From: Streptomyces sp. ISL-87
Lineage (GTDB): Bacteria > Actinomycetota > Actinomycetes > Streptomycetales > Streptomycetaceae
Assembly: GCF_018614095.1 (NCBI RefSeq)
Contig: NZ_JAGGOY010000022.1
Span: 46,678-110,677 of the forward strand
DNA: 64,000 nucleotides
Reading direction: 5' to 3'
Position numbers and translations under genes: made by a program. The notes below the pieces were generated by a model. That model worked only from the letters and a program-made list of their open reading frames with translations, made no database searches and was not told the DNA's origin. Positions 30,999 to 39,204 of the stretch are shown one piece after another; position 1 is the stretch's first letter; each line of letters starts with the position of its first letter.

Positions 30999-32441
30999 AT
31001 GCCCATCGAACAGCGCGGAGTCGACACCATCCCCGAAGAGGAGCGGACGAGCGGTCCCCGTGACTTGATCTCGATCCTCCTCGGCTCCAATCTCTGCCTC
31101 GGCGTGATCGTGTTCGGCTGGCTGCCCCCGTCCTTCGGACTGGGTCTGTGGCCTTCCGTCACCGCCATCGTGACCGGAACCCTCGTCGGTATCGCCTTCA
31201 CCGCGCCGCTGGCGCTGGTCTCCCTGCGCACCGCGACCAACCTCTCCACTTCCAGTGGTGCCCAGTTCGGCGTCCGCGGCCGGCTGGTCGGGTCCGTAGT
31301 CGGCCTGCTCCTCGCCCTCGGCTACACCGCGCTGACGCTGTGGATCGGCGGCGACGTCATGGTCGGCACCCTGTCCCGGCTCGTCGGGCTGCCGGACACC
31401 GGCTTCACGCACGCCGCGATGTACGGCGTACTCGCCGCCTGTACCGTCGTCGGGGCCGTATTCGGCTACCGGCTGCTGCTCCGCATGAGCAAGGTCCTGT
31501 CCATCGGCATGGTGGCCCTGCTGGCCGTCGGCATCTACGCCTACGCCCCCGACTTCACCACCGCCGCGCCGCCGGACACCGCGTACCTGCTCGGCTCCTT
31601 CTGGCCGACCTGGATACTCGCCGCCGTCGCCGCGGGCCTCAGCGGTCCGGTCGCCTTCATCACCCTGCTCGGCGACTACACCCGCTACATCTCCCCCCTC
31701 AAGCACAGCTCCCGCAAGGTCTACTGGGCCACCGGCTTCGGCCTGCTCATCGGCCTGCTGATCCCGCAGCTGTTCGGCACCTACACCGCGCTCGCCGCCA
31801 AGGCCGGCGCCGACTACGCCGGACCGCTCGTCGACGCCGCGCCGTTCTGGTACCTGGTCCCGCTGCTCGCCGCCGCCGCGGCCGGCTCGGTGGGCAACGC
31901 CGGGCTGATGCTCTACTCCATGGGCCTCGACCTCGACGCCATCGTGCCCAAGGCCACCCGGACCAAGGCCACCGTGATCGCCGCGGCCGTCGCCACCGCG
32001 TTCGTCTTCTTCGGCTCCTTCGAGTGGGACGTGCAGTCCGCGATGACCTCGTTCGTCCTGCTGCTGACCGCGATCGGCACCCCCTGGGCCGTGATCACCC
32101 TGATCGGGTACGTCCGCTGCCGCGGGCAGTACGACGCCGACGCGCTTCAGGTCTTCAACCGCCGCTCGGTGGGCGGGATCTACTGGTACCGCGCCGGCTG
32201 GAACGTACAGGCCACCGTCTCCTGGGTGATCGGCGCCGGCGTCGGCCTGCTCGCCGTGACCACCCCGTTCTACGAGGGCCCGCTGCTCGCCCTGACCGGC
32301 GGCGTGGACTGCTCCTTCGTCCTCTCCGGCCTGGCCGGCGGCCTGGTGTACCTGGCGCTGACCTTCCGGACCGCGAACGCGTCCGAACCCGCCGGGACGG
32401 CCGCGCCGGCCGCGGTCGCGGTCGGGGTCGCCGCCGACTGA
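30999..32441 (+). CDS. NCS1-family nucleobase/cytosine-type permease
   Basis: The 480-residue membrane protein has about 12 helices and NCS1 hallmarks: DLISILLGSNLCLGVIVFGWLP in helix 1, SLRTATNLSTSSGAQFGVRG, GLSGPVAFITLLGDYTRYI in helix 6 and GNAGLMLYSMGLDLDAI. Substrates in the family are cytosine, purines, allantoin or hydantoins, taken up with a cation. It is divergent from the urease-agmatinase operon, so a nitrogen-rich substrate is likely. The ATG at 30999 follows aaggga. The exact substrate is not readable. Confidence 0.88.
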   Translation: MPIEQRGVDTIPEEERTSGPRDLISILLGSNLCLGVIVFGWLPPSFGLGLWPSVTAIVTGTLVGIAFTAPLALVSLRTATNLSTSSGAQFGVRGRLVGSVVGLLLALGYTALTLWIGGDVMVGTLSRLVGLPDTGFTHAAMYGVLAACTVVGAVFGYRLLLRMSKVLSIGMVALLAVGIYAYAPDFTTAAPPDTAYLLGSFWPTWILAAVAAGLSGPVAFITLLGDYTRYISPLKHSSRKVYWATGFGLLIGLLIPQLFGTYTALAAKAGADYAGPLVDAAPFWYLVPLLAAAAAGSVGNAGLMLYSMGLDLDAIVPKATRTKATVIAAAVATAFVFFGSFEWDVQSAMTSFVLLLTAIGTPWAVITLIGYVRCRGQYDADALQVFNRRSVGGIYWYRAGWNVQATVSWVIGAGVGLLAVTTPFYEGPLLALTGGVDCSFVLSGLAGGLVYLALTFRTANASEPAGTAAPAAVAVGVAAD

Positions 32442-32460
32442 CGGCGGCGCTCGTCGCCAT

Positions 32461-32501
32461 GGCGCGGGCCCCGGGGAGAACGTCTCCCCGGGGCCCGCGC
32501 C
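32461..32501 (+). terminator. Terminator of the NCS1 permease gene
   Basis: A perfect 19-bp stem closes a 3-nt loop, 20 bp after the permease stop. Confidence 0.93.
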
Positions 32502-32517
32502 CTGTCGCAGGCTGCCG

Positions 32518-32640
32518 TCAGCCGCCCGGGCACTTCTGAGCGGTGGCCGCCTCGCTGACCGACTGGTCGAGCTTCTGGATCTTCGGCTGGAGCTGGGTCA
32601 GCGCGTCCTTGCCGGTGTCCGGCGCCGGATCGGCTGGCGC
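32518..32640 (-). pseudogene. C-terminal fragment of a small protein gene
   Basis: The minus strand encodes a sensible 40-residue tail (starting APADPAPDTGK, with LQPKIQKLDQ and ending QKCPGG) before a TGA at 32518. Upstream of 32640 the frame becomes Arg/Pro-rich, without a start or ribosome site. The pattern suggests a secreted or lipoprotein gene that lost its 5' part. Nothing else is recognisable in the 32442-32820 gap apart from the two terminators. Confidence 0.4.
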
Positions 32641-32729
32641 GTTCAAACTCGCACGGCGGTACGCACCCCCGCATCTGCGCCGAGGCGGACTTCGCACGCC
32701 CGCACGAGGCGAAGCCGGGGCCGGAAAGC

Positions 32730-32768
32730 CCACAGGCCCCTGCCGCGCGGTGCGGCAGGGGCCTGTGG
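32730..32768 (-). terminator. ilvE terminator
   Basis: A perfect 17-bp stem (ccacaggcccctgccgc with its complement) with a 5-nt loop lies 53 bp after the ilvE stop. Confidence 0.92.
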
Positions 32769-32820
32769 AAGGGCAGCGCCCCGGGGTTCGCCCGTACAGG
32801 TGGAACTGTCGGGCGCGCTC

Positions 32821-33906
32821 CTAGCCCAGCGGGTGCATCCAGCCGTGGGCGTCGGCGGCGTGGCCGGTCTGGAGGTCAAGGAGCGCCTTGCGGAGCTTCA
32901 TGGTGACCTCGCCGGGCTCGCCGTTGCCCTGGGTCCAGTTGGCGCCCTCGGACTTGACGGTGCCGACCGGGGTGATGACGGCGGCGGTGCCGCAGGCGAA
33001 CACCTCGGTGAGGGTGCCGTTCTCGGTGTCGCGCTTCCAGTCCTCGGTGGTGATCCGGCCCTCCTCGGCGGTGTAGCCGAGGTCGCGGGCGATGGTGAGG
33101 AGGGAGTCGCGGGTGATGCCGGGGAGGAGCGAGCCGGTGAGCTCGGGGGTGACGATGCGGTCGCCGTACACGAAGTACAGGTTCATGCCGCCCATCTCCT
33201 CGATCCAGCGGTGCTCGACGGCGTCGAGCCAGACCACCTGGTCGCAGCCGTGCGAGGCGGCCTGGGCCTGGGCCACGAGGGAGGCCGCGTAGTTGCCGCC
33301 GGTCTTGGCCGCGCCGGTGCCGCCCTTGACCGCGCGGACGTAGTCCTCGGAGAGCCAGACGGAGACGGGCTTGACGCCGCCGGGGAAGTACGCGCCGGCG
33401 GGCGAGGCGATGACGATGAAGAGGAACTCGTTGGCCGGACGGACGCCCAGGCCGACCTCGGTGGCGAACATGAACGGACGCAGGTAGAGGGAGGCCTCGC
33501 CGGAGTCCGGCACCCAGGCGCGGTCCTGCTTGATCAGCGCGTCGCAGGCCTCGATGAAGAGCTCGGCCGGCAGCTCGGGCATGGCCATGCGGCGGGCGGA
33601 GGACTGGAAGCGCTCGGCGTTGGCCTGCGGGCGGAAGGTGGCCACGGTGCCGTCGGGCTGGCGGTACGCCTTGAGGCCCTCGAAGATCGTCTGCGCGTAG
33701 TGCAGGGTCATGTTCGCCGGGTCGATCGACATCGGCGCGTACGGGACCAGCTCGGCGTCGTGCCAGCCGCGCCCCTCGGTCCACTTGATGGTCACCATGT
33801 GATCGGTGAAGTGGCGGCCGAAGCCGGGGCTGGCCAGGATCGCCTCGCGCTCCGCGTCGGACAGGGGGTTCGAGGAGGGCTTCAGCTCGATCGTGGGCGT
33901 CGTCAT
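32821..33906 (-). CDS. ilvE: Branched-chain amino-acid aminotransferase
   Basis: This 361-residue fold-IV PLP enzyme transfers an amino group between glutamate and the 2-oxo acids of Val, Leu and Ile. Visible are the PLP lysine K201 ([12 protein letters not shown]), the [30 protein letters not shown] region, [37 protein letters not shown] and [13 protein letters not shown]. The ATG at 33906 has gaagga upstream; an open frame continues further back without homology. It follows leuB on the same strand with a terminator between, so it probably has its own promoter. Confidence 0.96.
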   Translation of the reverse strand: MTTPTIELKPSSNPLSDAEREAILASPGFGRHFTDHMVTIKWTEGRGWHDAELVPYAPMSIDPANMTLHYAQTIFEGLKAYRQPDGTVATFRPQANAERFQSSARRMAMPELPAELFIEACDALIKQDRAWVPDSGEASLYLRPFMFATEVGLGVRPANEFLFIVIASPAGAYFPGGVKPVSVWLSEDYVRAVKGGTGAAKTGGNYAASLVAQAQAASHGCDQVVWLDAVEHRWIEEMGGMNLYFVYGDRIVTPELTGSLLPGITRDSLLTIARDLGYTAEEGRITTEDWKRDTENGTLTEVFACGTAAVITPVGTVKSEGANWTQGNGEPGEVTMKLRKALLDLQTGHAADAHGWMHPLG

Positions 33907-34080
33907 GAGTGCTTGTCCTTCACCGGTTGTGTATGGCGGACCGCGCTCACGGCGTACTAGGACGTCCGAGCTTCCCCGCATTCCGCGGCCTCGCGTTCGA
34001 TTATCGCGCGCGGGGCACCTTCGGTGAAACGGGGGGATAGCGGCCCAGGGGAGATGGTGGCACCCGGAGCCGCACAGGAA

Positions 34081-34118
34081 AAGCCGCCGGGTGCGATGGT
34101 CGCATGACCCGGCGGCTT
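34081..34118 (-). terminator. leuB terminator
   Basis: A two-part stem (aagccgccggg, then tgcga/tcgca around tgg, then the complement of the first arm) lies 20 bp after the leuB stop. Confidence 0.88.
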
Positions 34119-34138
34119 CCTGAGGTGGAGCTGCCGGG

Positions 34139-35179
34139 TCAGCCGGCTACTCGCGCGGCGAGGGCGTCGCCGATCGCGTCGGTGGAGCGGAAGGTGCCGT
34201 CGCGCTCGGCCAGGTCGGCGGCGACCGCGTCCTCGATGCGGACGGCCTGGGCCTCGTAGCCCAGGTGGCGCAGCAGGAGGGCGACCGAGAGGATCGTCGC
34301 GGTCGGGTCGGCCTTGCCGGTGCCCGCGATGTCCGGGGCCGAGCCGTGGACGGGCTCGAACATGGACGGGAAGCTGCCGGTCGGGTTGATGTTCCCGGAG
34401 GCGGCGAGGCCGATTCCGCCGGTCACGGCGGCGGCCAGGTCGGTGAGGATGTCACCGAAGAGGTTGTCCGTGACGATGACGTCGAAGCGCTCGGGCTGGG
34501 TGACGAAGAAGATGGTCGCGGCGTCGACGTGCAGGTAGTCGGTGGTGACCTCGGGGTACTCCTGGCCGACCTTGTCGAAGATGTTCTTCCACATGTGGCC
34601 CGCGTACACGAGGACGTTGTTCTTGTGAACCAGCGTCAGCTTCTTGCGCGGGCGGGCGTTGGCCCGCTCGTACGCGTCGCGGACGACACGCTCGACGCCG
34701 TACGCCGTGTTGATGCTGACCTCGGTGGCCACCTCGGCGGGCGTACCGGTGCGCAGGCTGCCGCCGTTGCCGGTGTACGGGCCTTCGGTGCCCTCACGGA
34801 CCACGACGAAGTCGATCTCCGGGCGGCCGGCGAGCGGGGTGGCCGTGTTCGGGAAGAGCTTCGAGGGGCGCAGGTTGATGAAGTGGTCGAAGGCGAAGCG
34901 GAGCTTCAGCAGCAGGCCACGCTCAAGGACGCCCGACGGGACCGAGGGGTCGCCGATGGCGCCCAGCAGGATCGCGTCGTGATGCTTGAGGGATTCGAGC
35001 TCCGCGTCCGGGAGGGTCTCACCGGTGCGGTGCCAGCGCTGGGCGCCGAGGTCGTATTCCTTGGTCTCCAGCTTCACATCCTGGGGCAGGACCGCGGTAA
35101 GGACCTTGAGTCCCTGAGCCACGACTTCCTGGCCGATGCCATCACCGGGGATCACTGCGAGATTGATGCTGGTCGACAT
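34139..35179 (-). CDS. leuB: 3-isopropylmalate dehydrogenase
   Basis: The 346-residue beta-decarboxylating dehydrogenase performs the third step of leucine synthesis; it can also oxidise methylmalate in the citramalate route. Motifs: [14 protein letters not shown] at the N-terminus, [48 protein letters not shown] with the catalytic Lys, [29 protein letters not shown] and [19 protein letters not shown]. The ATG at 35179 is the family start. A perfect inverted repeat (35211-35245) sits 32 bp upstream and is a probable operator. Confidence 0.97.
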   Translation of the reverse strand: MSTSINLAVIPGDGIGQEVVAQGLKVLTAVLPQDVKLETKEYDLGAQRWHRTGETLPDAELESLKHHDAILLGAIGDPSVPSGVLERGLLLKLRFAFDHFINLRPSKLFPNTATPLAGRPEIDFVVVREGTEGPYTGNGGSLRTGTPAEVATEVSINTAYGVERVVRDAYERANARPRKKLTLVHKNNVLVYAGHMWKNIFDKVGQEYPEVTTDYLHVDAATIFFVTQPERFDVIVTDNLFGDILTDLAAAVTGGIGLAASGNINPTGSFPSMFEPVHGSAPDIAGTGKADPTATILSVALLLRHLGYEAQAVRIEDAVAADLAERDGTFRSTDAIGDALAARVAG

Positions 35180-35210
35180 GTCGGAACCGTACTCCCTGTC
35201 CCAGCCCTCA

Positions 35211-35245
35211 GACATATTGCGTCCATCATCTGGACGCAATATGTC
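35211..35245 (-). promoter_or_regulatory. Perfect 15-bp inverted repeat before leuB
   Basis: gacatattgcgtcca (35211-35225), tcatc, then the exact complement (35231-35245). The inner part GCGTCCA-N5-TGGACGC resembles the GCGTTTCA-N5-TGAGACGC repeat before ndgR, so NdgR or a related IclR protein is the first candidate. There is no T-run, so it is not a terminator. Confidence 0.75.
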
Positions 35246-35267
35246 GTCCTGAGGGGCCTGCAGCCCG

Positions 35268-35396
35268 TCAGTGGCCCGTCGAGCCGCCGTTGTCGCGGCG
35301 ATCCAGGGCGCGCTGGAGGGCGGCGGCGGCGTTCTTGCGGTCGGCGTCGGCCGTGGAGGAGTGGCGGACGCGGCGAACAGCGGTGATTGCGGTCAT
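35268..35396 (-). CDS. 42-aa basic small protein upstream of leuB
   Basis: ATG at 35396 is preceded by an excellent aaggag site. The 42-residue product begins [20 protein letters not shown] and ends [11 protein letters not shown], with a helical [13 protein letters not shown] stretch. It is not rich in Leu, Ile or Val, so it is not a classical leader peptide. It stops 89 bp before leuB, just before the inverted repeat. I do not recognise a function. Confidence 0.7.
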   Translation of the reverse strand: MTAITAVRRVRHSSTADADRKNAAAALQRALDRRDNGGSTGH

Positions 35397-35655
35397 GGTG
35401 ATCGACTCCTTGAGATCACGGCGTGGCGGAGCCACGGATGAGGGGTTTCTTCAAGGCGCCGGAAGAGGCGGGGAGCGATGCGCCGCAGGGGTTGCCTGCC
35501 AAAGGGCGCGCGCTCTCGACCGCCATTCGCTGGATCAGCGAGACGTTCGGCTTCTACAAAGCTAGGGCAGCTCGCGCTGTATGTCTCCGCAATTACTCGG
35601 ACTTCCTAGTATCTGAGACGGGAACCGCTCGAGTGGATCTCCCCGGCGGCCCCGT
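35397..35655. other. Gap without a recognised gene
   Basis: A frame on the plus strand is open from 35440 (MRGFFKAPEEAGSDAPQG) but has no ribosome site and no known similarity. The 35560-35630 part is noticeably less GC-rich and should hold the promoter of the 42-aa gene; on the minus strand a weak TTGCGG is present but no convincing -10. Confidence 0.4.
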
Positions 35656-35689
35656 CTTCGCTCCGTTTTCAGCTCCTGTCGGAGCGAAG
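35656..35689 (-). terminator. Hairpin around the lysR stop codon
   Basis: cttcgctccg (35656-35665) pairs perfectly with cggagcgaag (35680-35689). The stop codon of the LysR gene lies in the 14-nt loop. Confidence 0.65.
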
Positions 35690-36604
35690 TTCCCTGATCA
35701 GAGCCCTGACGGCGAGAGTTGCAGCAGATTCCGGGGTGGTGACGTATCCCACGCGCCTCAGAGGCCTCCGTGGGCCCAGATCGGTGATCTCAACGGCGTC
35801 CGTGGCCTCGCGGAGCGACAGCTCGGGCAGGATCGCCATGCCGAGTCCCCGGCCGACCATGGTGAGCACCATCGCGTCGTCCTCCGCCTTGACCGTGGCC
35901 CGCGGGATCCAGTCCTGGGCCCGCCACCAGTCGCGGGTGTACGAGCCGCAGTTCTCGTCCCAGTCCAGCAGGGGCAGCGACTTCGGGTCCGGGTGCCCGG
36001 CCGGGTGGACCAGGGCGTACGCCTCCTCCGCGAGCACCCCGGTGAGCAGGCCGGCCGGGCCGCCCTGGGCGCCCCGCGCGCCCTGCCCTTCGGGGGCACC
36101 CGCGTTCAGCGTCGCGATGCCGAGGTCGGCGCGGCCGGCCACCACCTCCCCGGCGGCGCCGGCGCCGAGCTCGCGCACCACCCGTACCTCAGGGCGGATT
36201 CCGGGGTGCCGGGCGGTGAGCCGCTCCAGGGCGGGCGGCAGCAGATGCAGGGCCGCGCTCCGGAAGGCGGCGATGCGCAGGGTTCCTCCGACGACCTCGA
36301 CCGAACCGCCGGCCGCGCCCCGGGCCTCCGCGCGCAGGGCCTCGTAGAGCCGCAGGATCCGGCGGGCGTGCCCGACGGCCCGCTCCCCCGCCGGAGTGGG
36401 CGAGGCGCCGCCGCGCCCGCGCTCGAAGAGCACCGCCCCGACCTTGGCCTCGCTGCCGCGGACAGAGTGCGAGACGGCCGACTGGGTGAGGCCGAGTGCG
36501 GCCGCGGCGGCGGAGAAACCGCCGGACTCGGCGACGGCGACCAGGACACGGAGTTCCTGAGGCAGCAGATCGGCCTGGGCGGGGCTGGCCACGGGGGCTC
36601 TCAC
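35669..36604 (-). CDS. LysR-family regulator
   Basis: The 311 residues carry an N-terminal winged helix (ELRVLVAVAESGGFSAAAAALGLTQSAVSHSVRGSEAKVGAVLFERG, ~17-63) and a periplasmic-binding-like effector domain (GGTLRIAAFRSAALHLLPPALERL to the C-terminus). LysR proteins usually regulate the divergent gene, here the MDR reductase, across a gap rich in ATGAGCGG copies. The effector is unknown. Confidence 0.93.
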   Translation of the reverse strand: MRAPVASPAQADLLPQELRVLVAVAESGGFSAAAAALGLTQSAVSHSVRGSEAKVGAVLFERGRGGASPTPAGERAVGHARRILRLYEALRAEARGAAGGSVEVVGGTLRIAAFRSAALHLLPPALERLTARHPGIRPEVRVVRELGAGAAGEVVAGRADLGIATLNAGAPEGQGARGAQGGPAGLLTGVLAEEAYALVHPAGHPDPKSLPLLDWDENCGSYTRDWWRAQDWIPRATVKAEDDAMVLTMVGRGLGMAILPELSLREATDAVEITDLGPRRPLRRVGYVTTPESAATLAVRALIRELRSDRS

Positions 36605-36693
36605 CTCGTTCTATGAGCGGTGTTCATGGATGGGCGGCTTCCATGAGCGGAACCCCCTGCCCGGGCCGGTGATTCCTTCCTAGCGTGCCGCCC
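36605..36693 (+). promoter_or_regulatory. LysR/MDR intergenic control region with leaderless promoter
   Basis: Two copies of atgagcgg (36613-36620 and about 36641) and dyads ATGA-N7-TCAT and ATGGA-N9-TCCAT resemble LysR half-sites. TAGCGT (36681-36686) lies seven bases before the reductase ATG, a leaderless arrangement. Confidence 0.55.
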
Positions 36694-37710
36694 ATGACCA
36701 CGAACACCACTGCCTACGCCGTCCACCAGATCGCCCGCCCCACCGGCTTCCCGGACGCGGCCCATTTCGCCTACGTCGAGACCCCGGTCCCCTCCCCCGC
36801 CCCGGGCACCGCACTTGTGGAGAACCTCCTGTTGTCCGTGGACCCGTACCACCGCGGACTGATGGACGGCGGCGAGGGCGGCTTCGAGCTGAACACCCCA
36901 TTGGAGGGACGCTCGGTGGGCCTAGTGGTCGCCTCCCGCGACCCGGGGCTGCGCGAGGGCGACCTCGTCTACCACCGCGAGGGCTGGCGCACGCACGCGC
37001 TCGTCACCCTCGGCGTGGCCGGCACGCGCAAGCTGCGCGGGTACGAGGGCGTGCCGCTGGAGGCGTACCTCAGCATCCTGGGCGGCACCGGCCTGACGGC
37101 GTACGCCGCCCTGACCCGGACCGCGGCCCTGCGCGAGGGCGAGGACCTGTTCGTCTCCGCCGCGGCGGGCGGGGTCGGCACCGCGACCGGCCACATCGCC
37201 CGGCTGCTCGGCGCCCGCCGGATCACCGGCAGCGCGGGCTCGGCCGCGAAGGTCCGCCACCTCACGGAGCGGCTCGGCTTCGACGCGGCCTTCGACTACC
37301 ACGACGGGCCGGTCGGCGAGCAGCTGGCCGAGGCCGCCCCGGACGGCATCGACGTCTACGTGGACAACGTCGGCGGGGACCACCTGGAGGGCGCGATCGA
37401 CGTACTGCGCGAGTACGGACGGATCGCATGGGTCGGCGGGATCTCGATGTACAACGGCGACCGCTCGCCGGCCGCACCCCGCAATCTCTTCGAGGTCGTA
37501 CACAAGTCGCTGCGCCTGGAAGGGGTATTGGTTCGCAATCACACCAATCTTCAGGAGGAGTTGGAGGACTTCCTCGTCCCGCATCTGCGCAGTGGTCGCG
37601 TGAGTACCGACACGACCGTTGTGCAGGGATTTGACCGGACGGTGGAGGCCTTCCTAGGGGTGCTCCGGGGGGACAATCTGGGCAAGATGCTCGTCCGCGT
37701 CGACAGCTGA
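36694..37710 (+). CDS. NADP-dependent zinc-free medium-chain reductase
   Basis: The 338-residue MDR protein of the prostaglandin-reductase/curcumin-reductase group probably reduces alkenal or enone double bonds with NADPH. Motifs: VENLLLSVDPYHRGLMDGG, LEGRSVGLVVAS, LGGTGLTAYAALTRTAALREGEDLFVSAAAGGVGTATG (cofactor fold, ~133-166), FDYHDGPVGEQLAEAAPDGIDVYVDNVGG and GRIAWVGGISMYN. Zinc ligands are absent. ATG 36694 is chosen over GTG 36685 because of the leaderless -10 spacing. Substrate unknown. Confidence 0.9.
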   Translation: MTTNTTAYAVHQIARPTGFPDAAHFAYVETPVPSPAPGTALVENLLLSVDPYHRGLMDGGEGGFELNTPLEGRSVGLVVASRDPGLREGDLVYHREGWRTHALVTLGVAGTRKLRGYEGVPLEAYLSILGGTGLTAYAALTRTAALREGEDLFVSAAAGGVGTATGHIARLLGARRITGSAGSAAKVRHLTERLGFDAAFDYHDGPVGEQLAEAAPDGIDVYVDNVGGDHLEGAIDVLREYGRIAWVGGISMYNGDRSPAAPRNLFEVVHKSLRLEGVLVRNHTNLQEELEDFLVPHLRSGRVSTDTTVVQGFDRTVEAFLGVLRGDNLGKMLVRVDS

Positions 37711-37726
37711 TTCCAGCCACCCGGAT

Positions 37727-37748
37727 GTTCACCGACTTCTTACCGCAC
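37727..37748 (+). promoter_or_regulatory. PHO-box-like direct repeat
   Basis: gttcaccgact followed directly by tcttaccgcac gives two 11-bp units like the PhoP box of Streptomyces (GTTCACC units); the second is imperfect. It lies 80 bp before a truncated phospholipase C gene, a class often under PhoP control. Confidence 0.45.
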
Positions 37749-37829
37749 GGATGTAGACCTTTGGACCGGCTCCCGTCACTCTTGCGGTCAACGTGCCAGC
37801 GGGGCACTGGAGTTGGAGGCGAGTAGCCA

Positions 37830-38102
37830 GTGACACCGATCAGCCGCAGAGGATTCGTGGGAATCGGCGCCGGGCTGATGGCGGGAACGGCCCTGCCCGC
37901 GGTCGCGCCGGCGACGGCGGCCGCGGCTGCCGCGGCCGCCGCGACCGGCACGATCACCGATGTGAAGCACGTGGTGATCCTGATGCAGGAGAACCGCAGA
38001 ATGCGGGGCGCTCGGCTCCGGCCTCCGGGCGGCTCTGGGCTCCGGGCTCCGGGCGGCTCCGGGCTCCGGGCTCCGGACTCCGGGCTCCGGACTCCGGACT
38101 AG
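37830..38102 (+). pseudogene. Truncated phosphocholine-specific phospholipase C (N-terminus only)
   Basis: A GTG with ggaggcga upstream starts a twin-arginine signal (SRRGFVGIGAGLMAGTALPA), followed by the start of the mature enzyme, ITDVKHVVILMQENR. In full-length enzymes this continues into the SFDHYYG active-site region. Here, after ENR, the sequence turns into RMRGARLRPP and Gly-Leu-Arg-Ala-Pro repeats from a ctccggg tandem tract, and stops after 90 residues. About 600 residues are missing. The stop shares the CTAG at 38099-38102 with the convergent gene. Confidence 0.85.
38010..38098. repeat. ctccggg/ctccgga tandem tract at the truncation point
   Basis: Irregular 8-9-bp units (gggctccg, gactccg, gcggctccg) repeat about ten times, immediately after the break in the phospholipase gene and up to its stop. 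Confidence 0.85.
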
Positions 38103-38641
38103 AGCACGTCCCCGGTGCGCCAGTCGAAGTCGAGCCGCCCGGCGGCGGGTTCGGGCAGGGCCCCGCCGTCCGGCACCCACAGGTACGTGGACCCCTCCTC
38201 TTCGGCCAGCCGCCGGGGCCCGTCCGGCCCGAGCACCCCGATCCGCCCGGCCCACACCTGCCAGCCCCGCCCCGCGTACAGCGCGGCGCCCGCCTCCGAG
38301 GCCGACAGCGCGCCCAGCACGTACGCCCGCGCGATGATCCGTTCCAGCTCGGCCATGACGGCCCCGCCGAGCCCCCGCCCACGCCGGTCGCCCCGTACCG
38401 CGACCCCCTCCACGTACCCGGTCCGCAGCGCCTGCCCCCGGTGCGCGACCCGCCGCTGCACCACACTCCCGTGCGCGACGAGCTCACCGCCCTCCCGCAC
38501 CAGCACGTGCATCCCGCCCAGCGCGTGGTCGAAGTCCTCGTCGGAGAAGTCCCCGTCGAAGGCGCCGTCGAGCAGCGTCCGGATCTCGCCGAGCTCCCCG
38601 GCGGTCAGGTCCGAGGTGTGCCGTACAAGGGTCCCGCTCAT
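38099..38641 (-). CDS. AAC(2')-I-like aminoglycoside 2'-N-acetyltransferase (GNAT)
   Basis: The 180-residue GNAT protein follows the AAC(2')-Ic pattern of mycobacteria closely: LLDGAFDGDFSDEDFDHALGG, VAHGSVVQRRVAHRGQALRTGYVEGVAVRGDRRGRGLG (acetyl-CoA loop), AYVLGALSASEAGAALYAGRGW and a final DFDWRTGDVL. The family acetylates the 2'-amino group of aminoglycosides; chromosomal versions may have another cell-envelope or metabolic role. The ATG overlaps the stop of the SUKH gene (ATGA). No aminoglycoside biosynthetic gene is near. Confidence 0.88.
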   Translation of the reverse strand: MSGTLVRHTSDLTAGELGEIRTLLDGAFDGDFSDEDFDHALGGMHVLVREGGELVAHGSVVQRRVAHRGQALRTGYVEGVAVRGDRRGRGLGGAVMAELERIIARAYVLGALSASEAGAALYAGRGWQVWAGRIGVLGPDGPRRLAEEEGSTYLWVPDGGALPEPAAGRLDFDWRTGDVL

Positions 38642-39192
38642 GCCTGCTCCAGCCATGCGGTGTACCAGCCGCGGAAGTCGGGGGCCTGGGGCACGAAGCC
38701 ACCCCAGTCCGGGTCGAGCCCCCACACCTCCCCGGCGTACGGCCCGTTCAGGACCAGCCGGGAGAACATCCCGCAACCCTGCTCGGCGAGGGTCAGCGTG
38801 CCCCGGGTCCACTCCTCGGCCTCCACCGGCCCGAGCGGTCCCGGCCGGGGCCCGCTCAGCGGGAACGGCGCGGCGAGCCGTCCCGGGCGCCGGTCGTCCT
38901 CCCACTCTCCGTCAACGGCCCAGTCGTCACCGGCCTCGGGCCTCGGCGTGGTGAGGGGGAGCAGCCCGTGGTGCGGACCGGCGGGCCCGTTCCCCACGCC
39001 GACGACGAACGCCCGGTACGCCCCGGGCAGCCGGATCCCGTGCGCGCTCTCGAACCCCCGCACCTCCGCCTCCCCCAGCGGCGCCCCCATGGCATAGCGA
39101 TGCGTCTCGGCCCCGGACCGCGTCAGCCCCGGGTCGCTCTCCCCCAAGCCCCGCACCCGCGCCCGTACGGCTACGCCGTCCCACATCTCCAC
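38638..39192 (-). CDS. SMI1/KNR4 (SUKH)-family protein
   Basis: The 184-residue protein has a SUKH-like core: PLGEAEVRGFESAHGIRLPGAYRAFVVGVGNGPAGPHHGLLPL, then LTLAEQGCGMFSRLVLNGPYAGEVWGLDPDWGGFVP. SUKH proteins often serve as immunity proteins to toxins, but many solitary ones in Streptomyces have unknown roles. No toxin gene is adjacent. It is coupled to the downstream acetyltransferase by a 4-bp overlap and follows the phosphatase gene by 12 bp. Confidence 0.85.
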   Translation of the reverse strand: MEMWDGVAVRARVRGLGESDPGLTRSGAETHRYAMGAPLGEAEVRGFESAHGIRLPGAYRAFVVGVGNGPAGPHHGLLPLTTPRPEAGDDWAVDGEWEDDRRPGRLAAPFPLSGPRPGPLGPVEAEEWTRGTLTLAEQGCGMFSRLVLNGPYAGEVWGLDPDWGGFVPQAPDFRGWYTAWLEQA

Positions 39193-39204
39193 CCCCGGAC
39201 CGTA

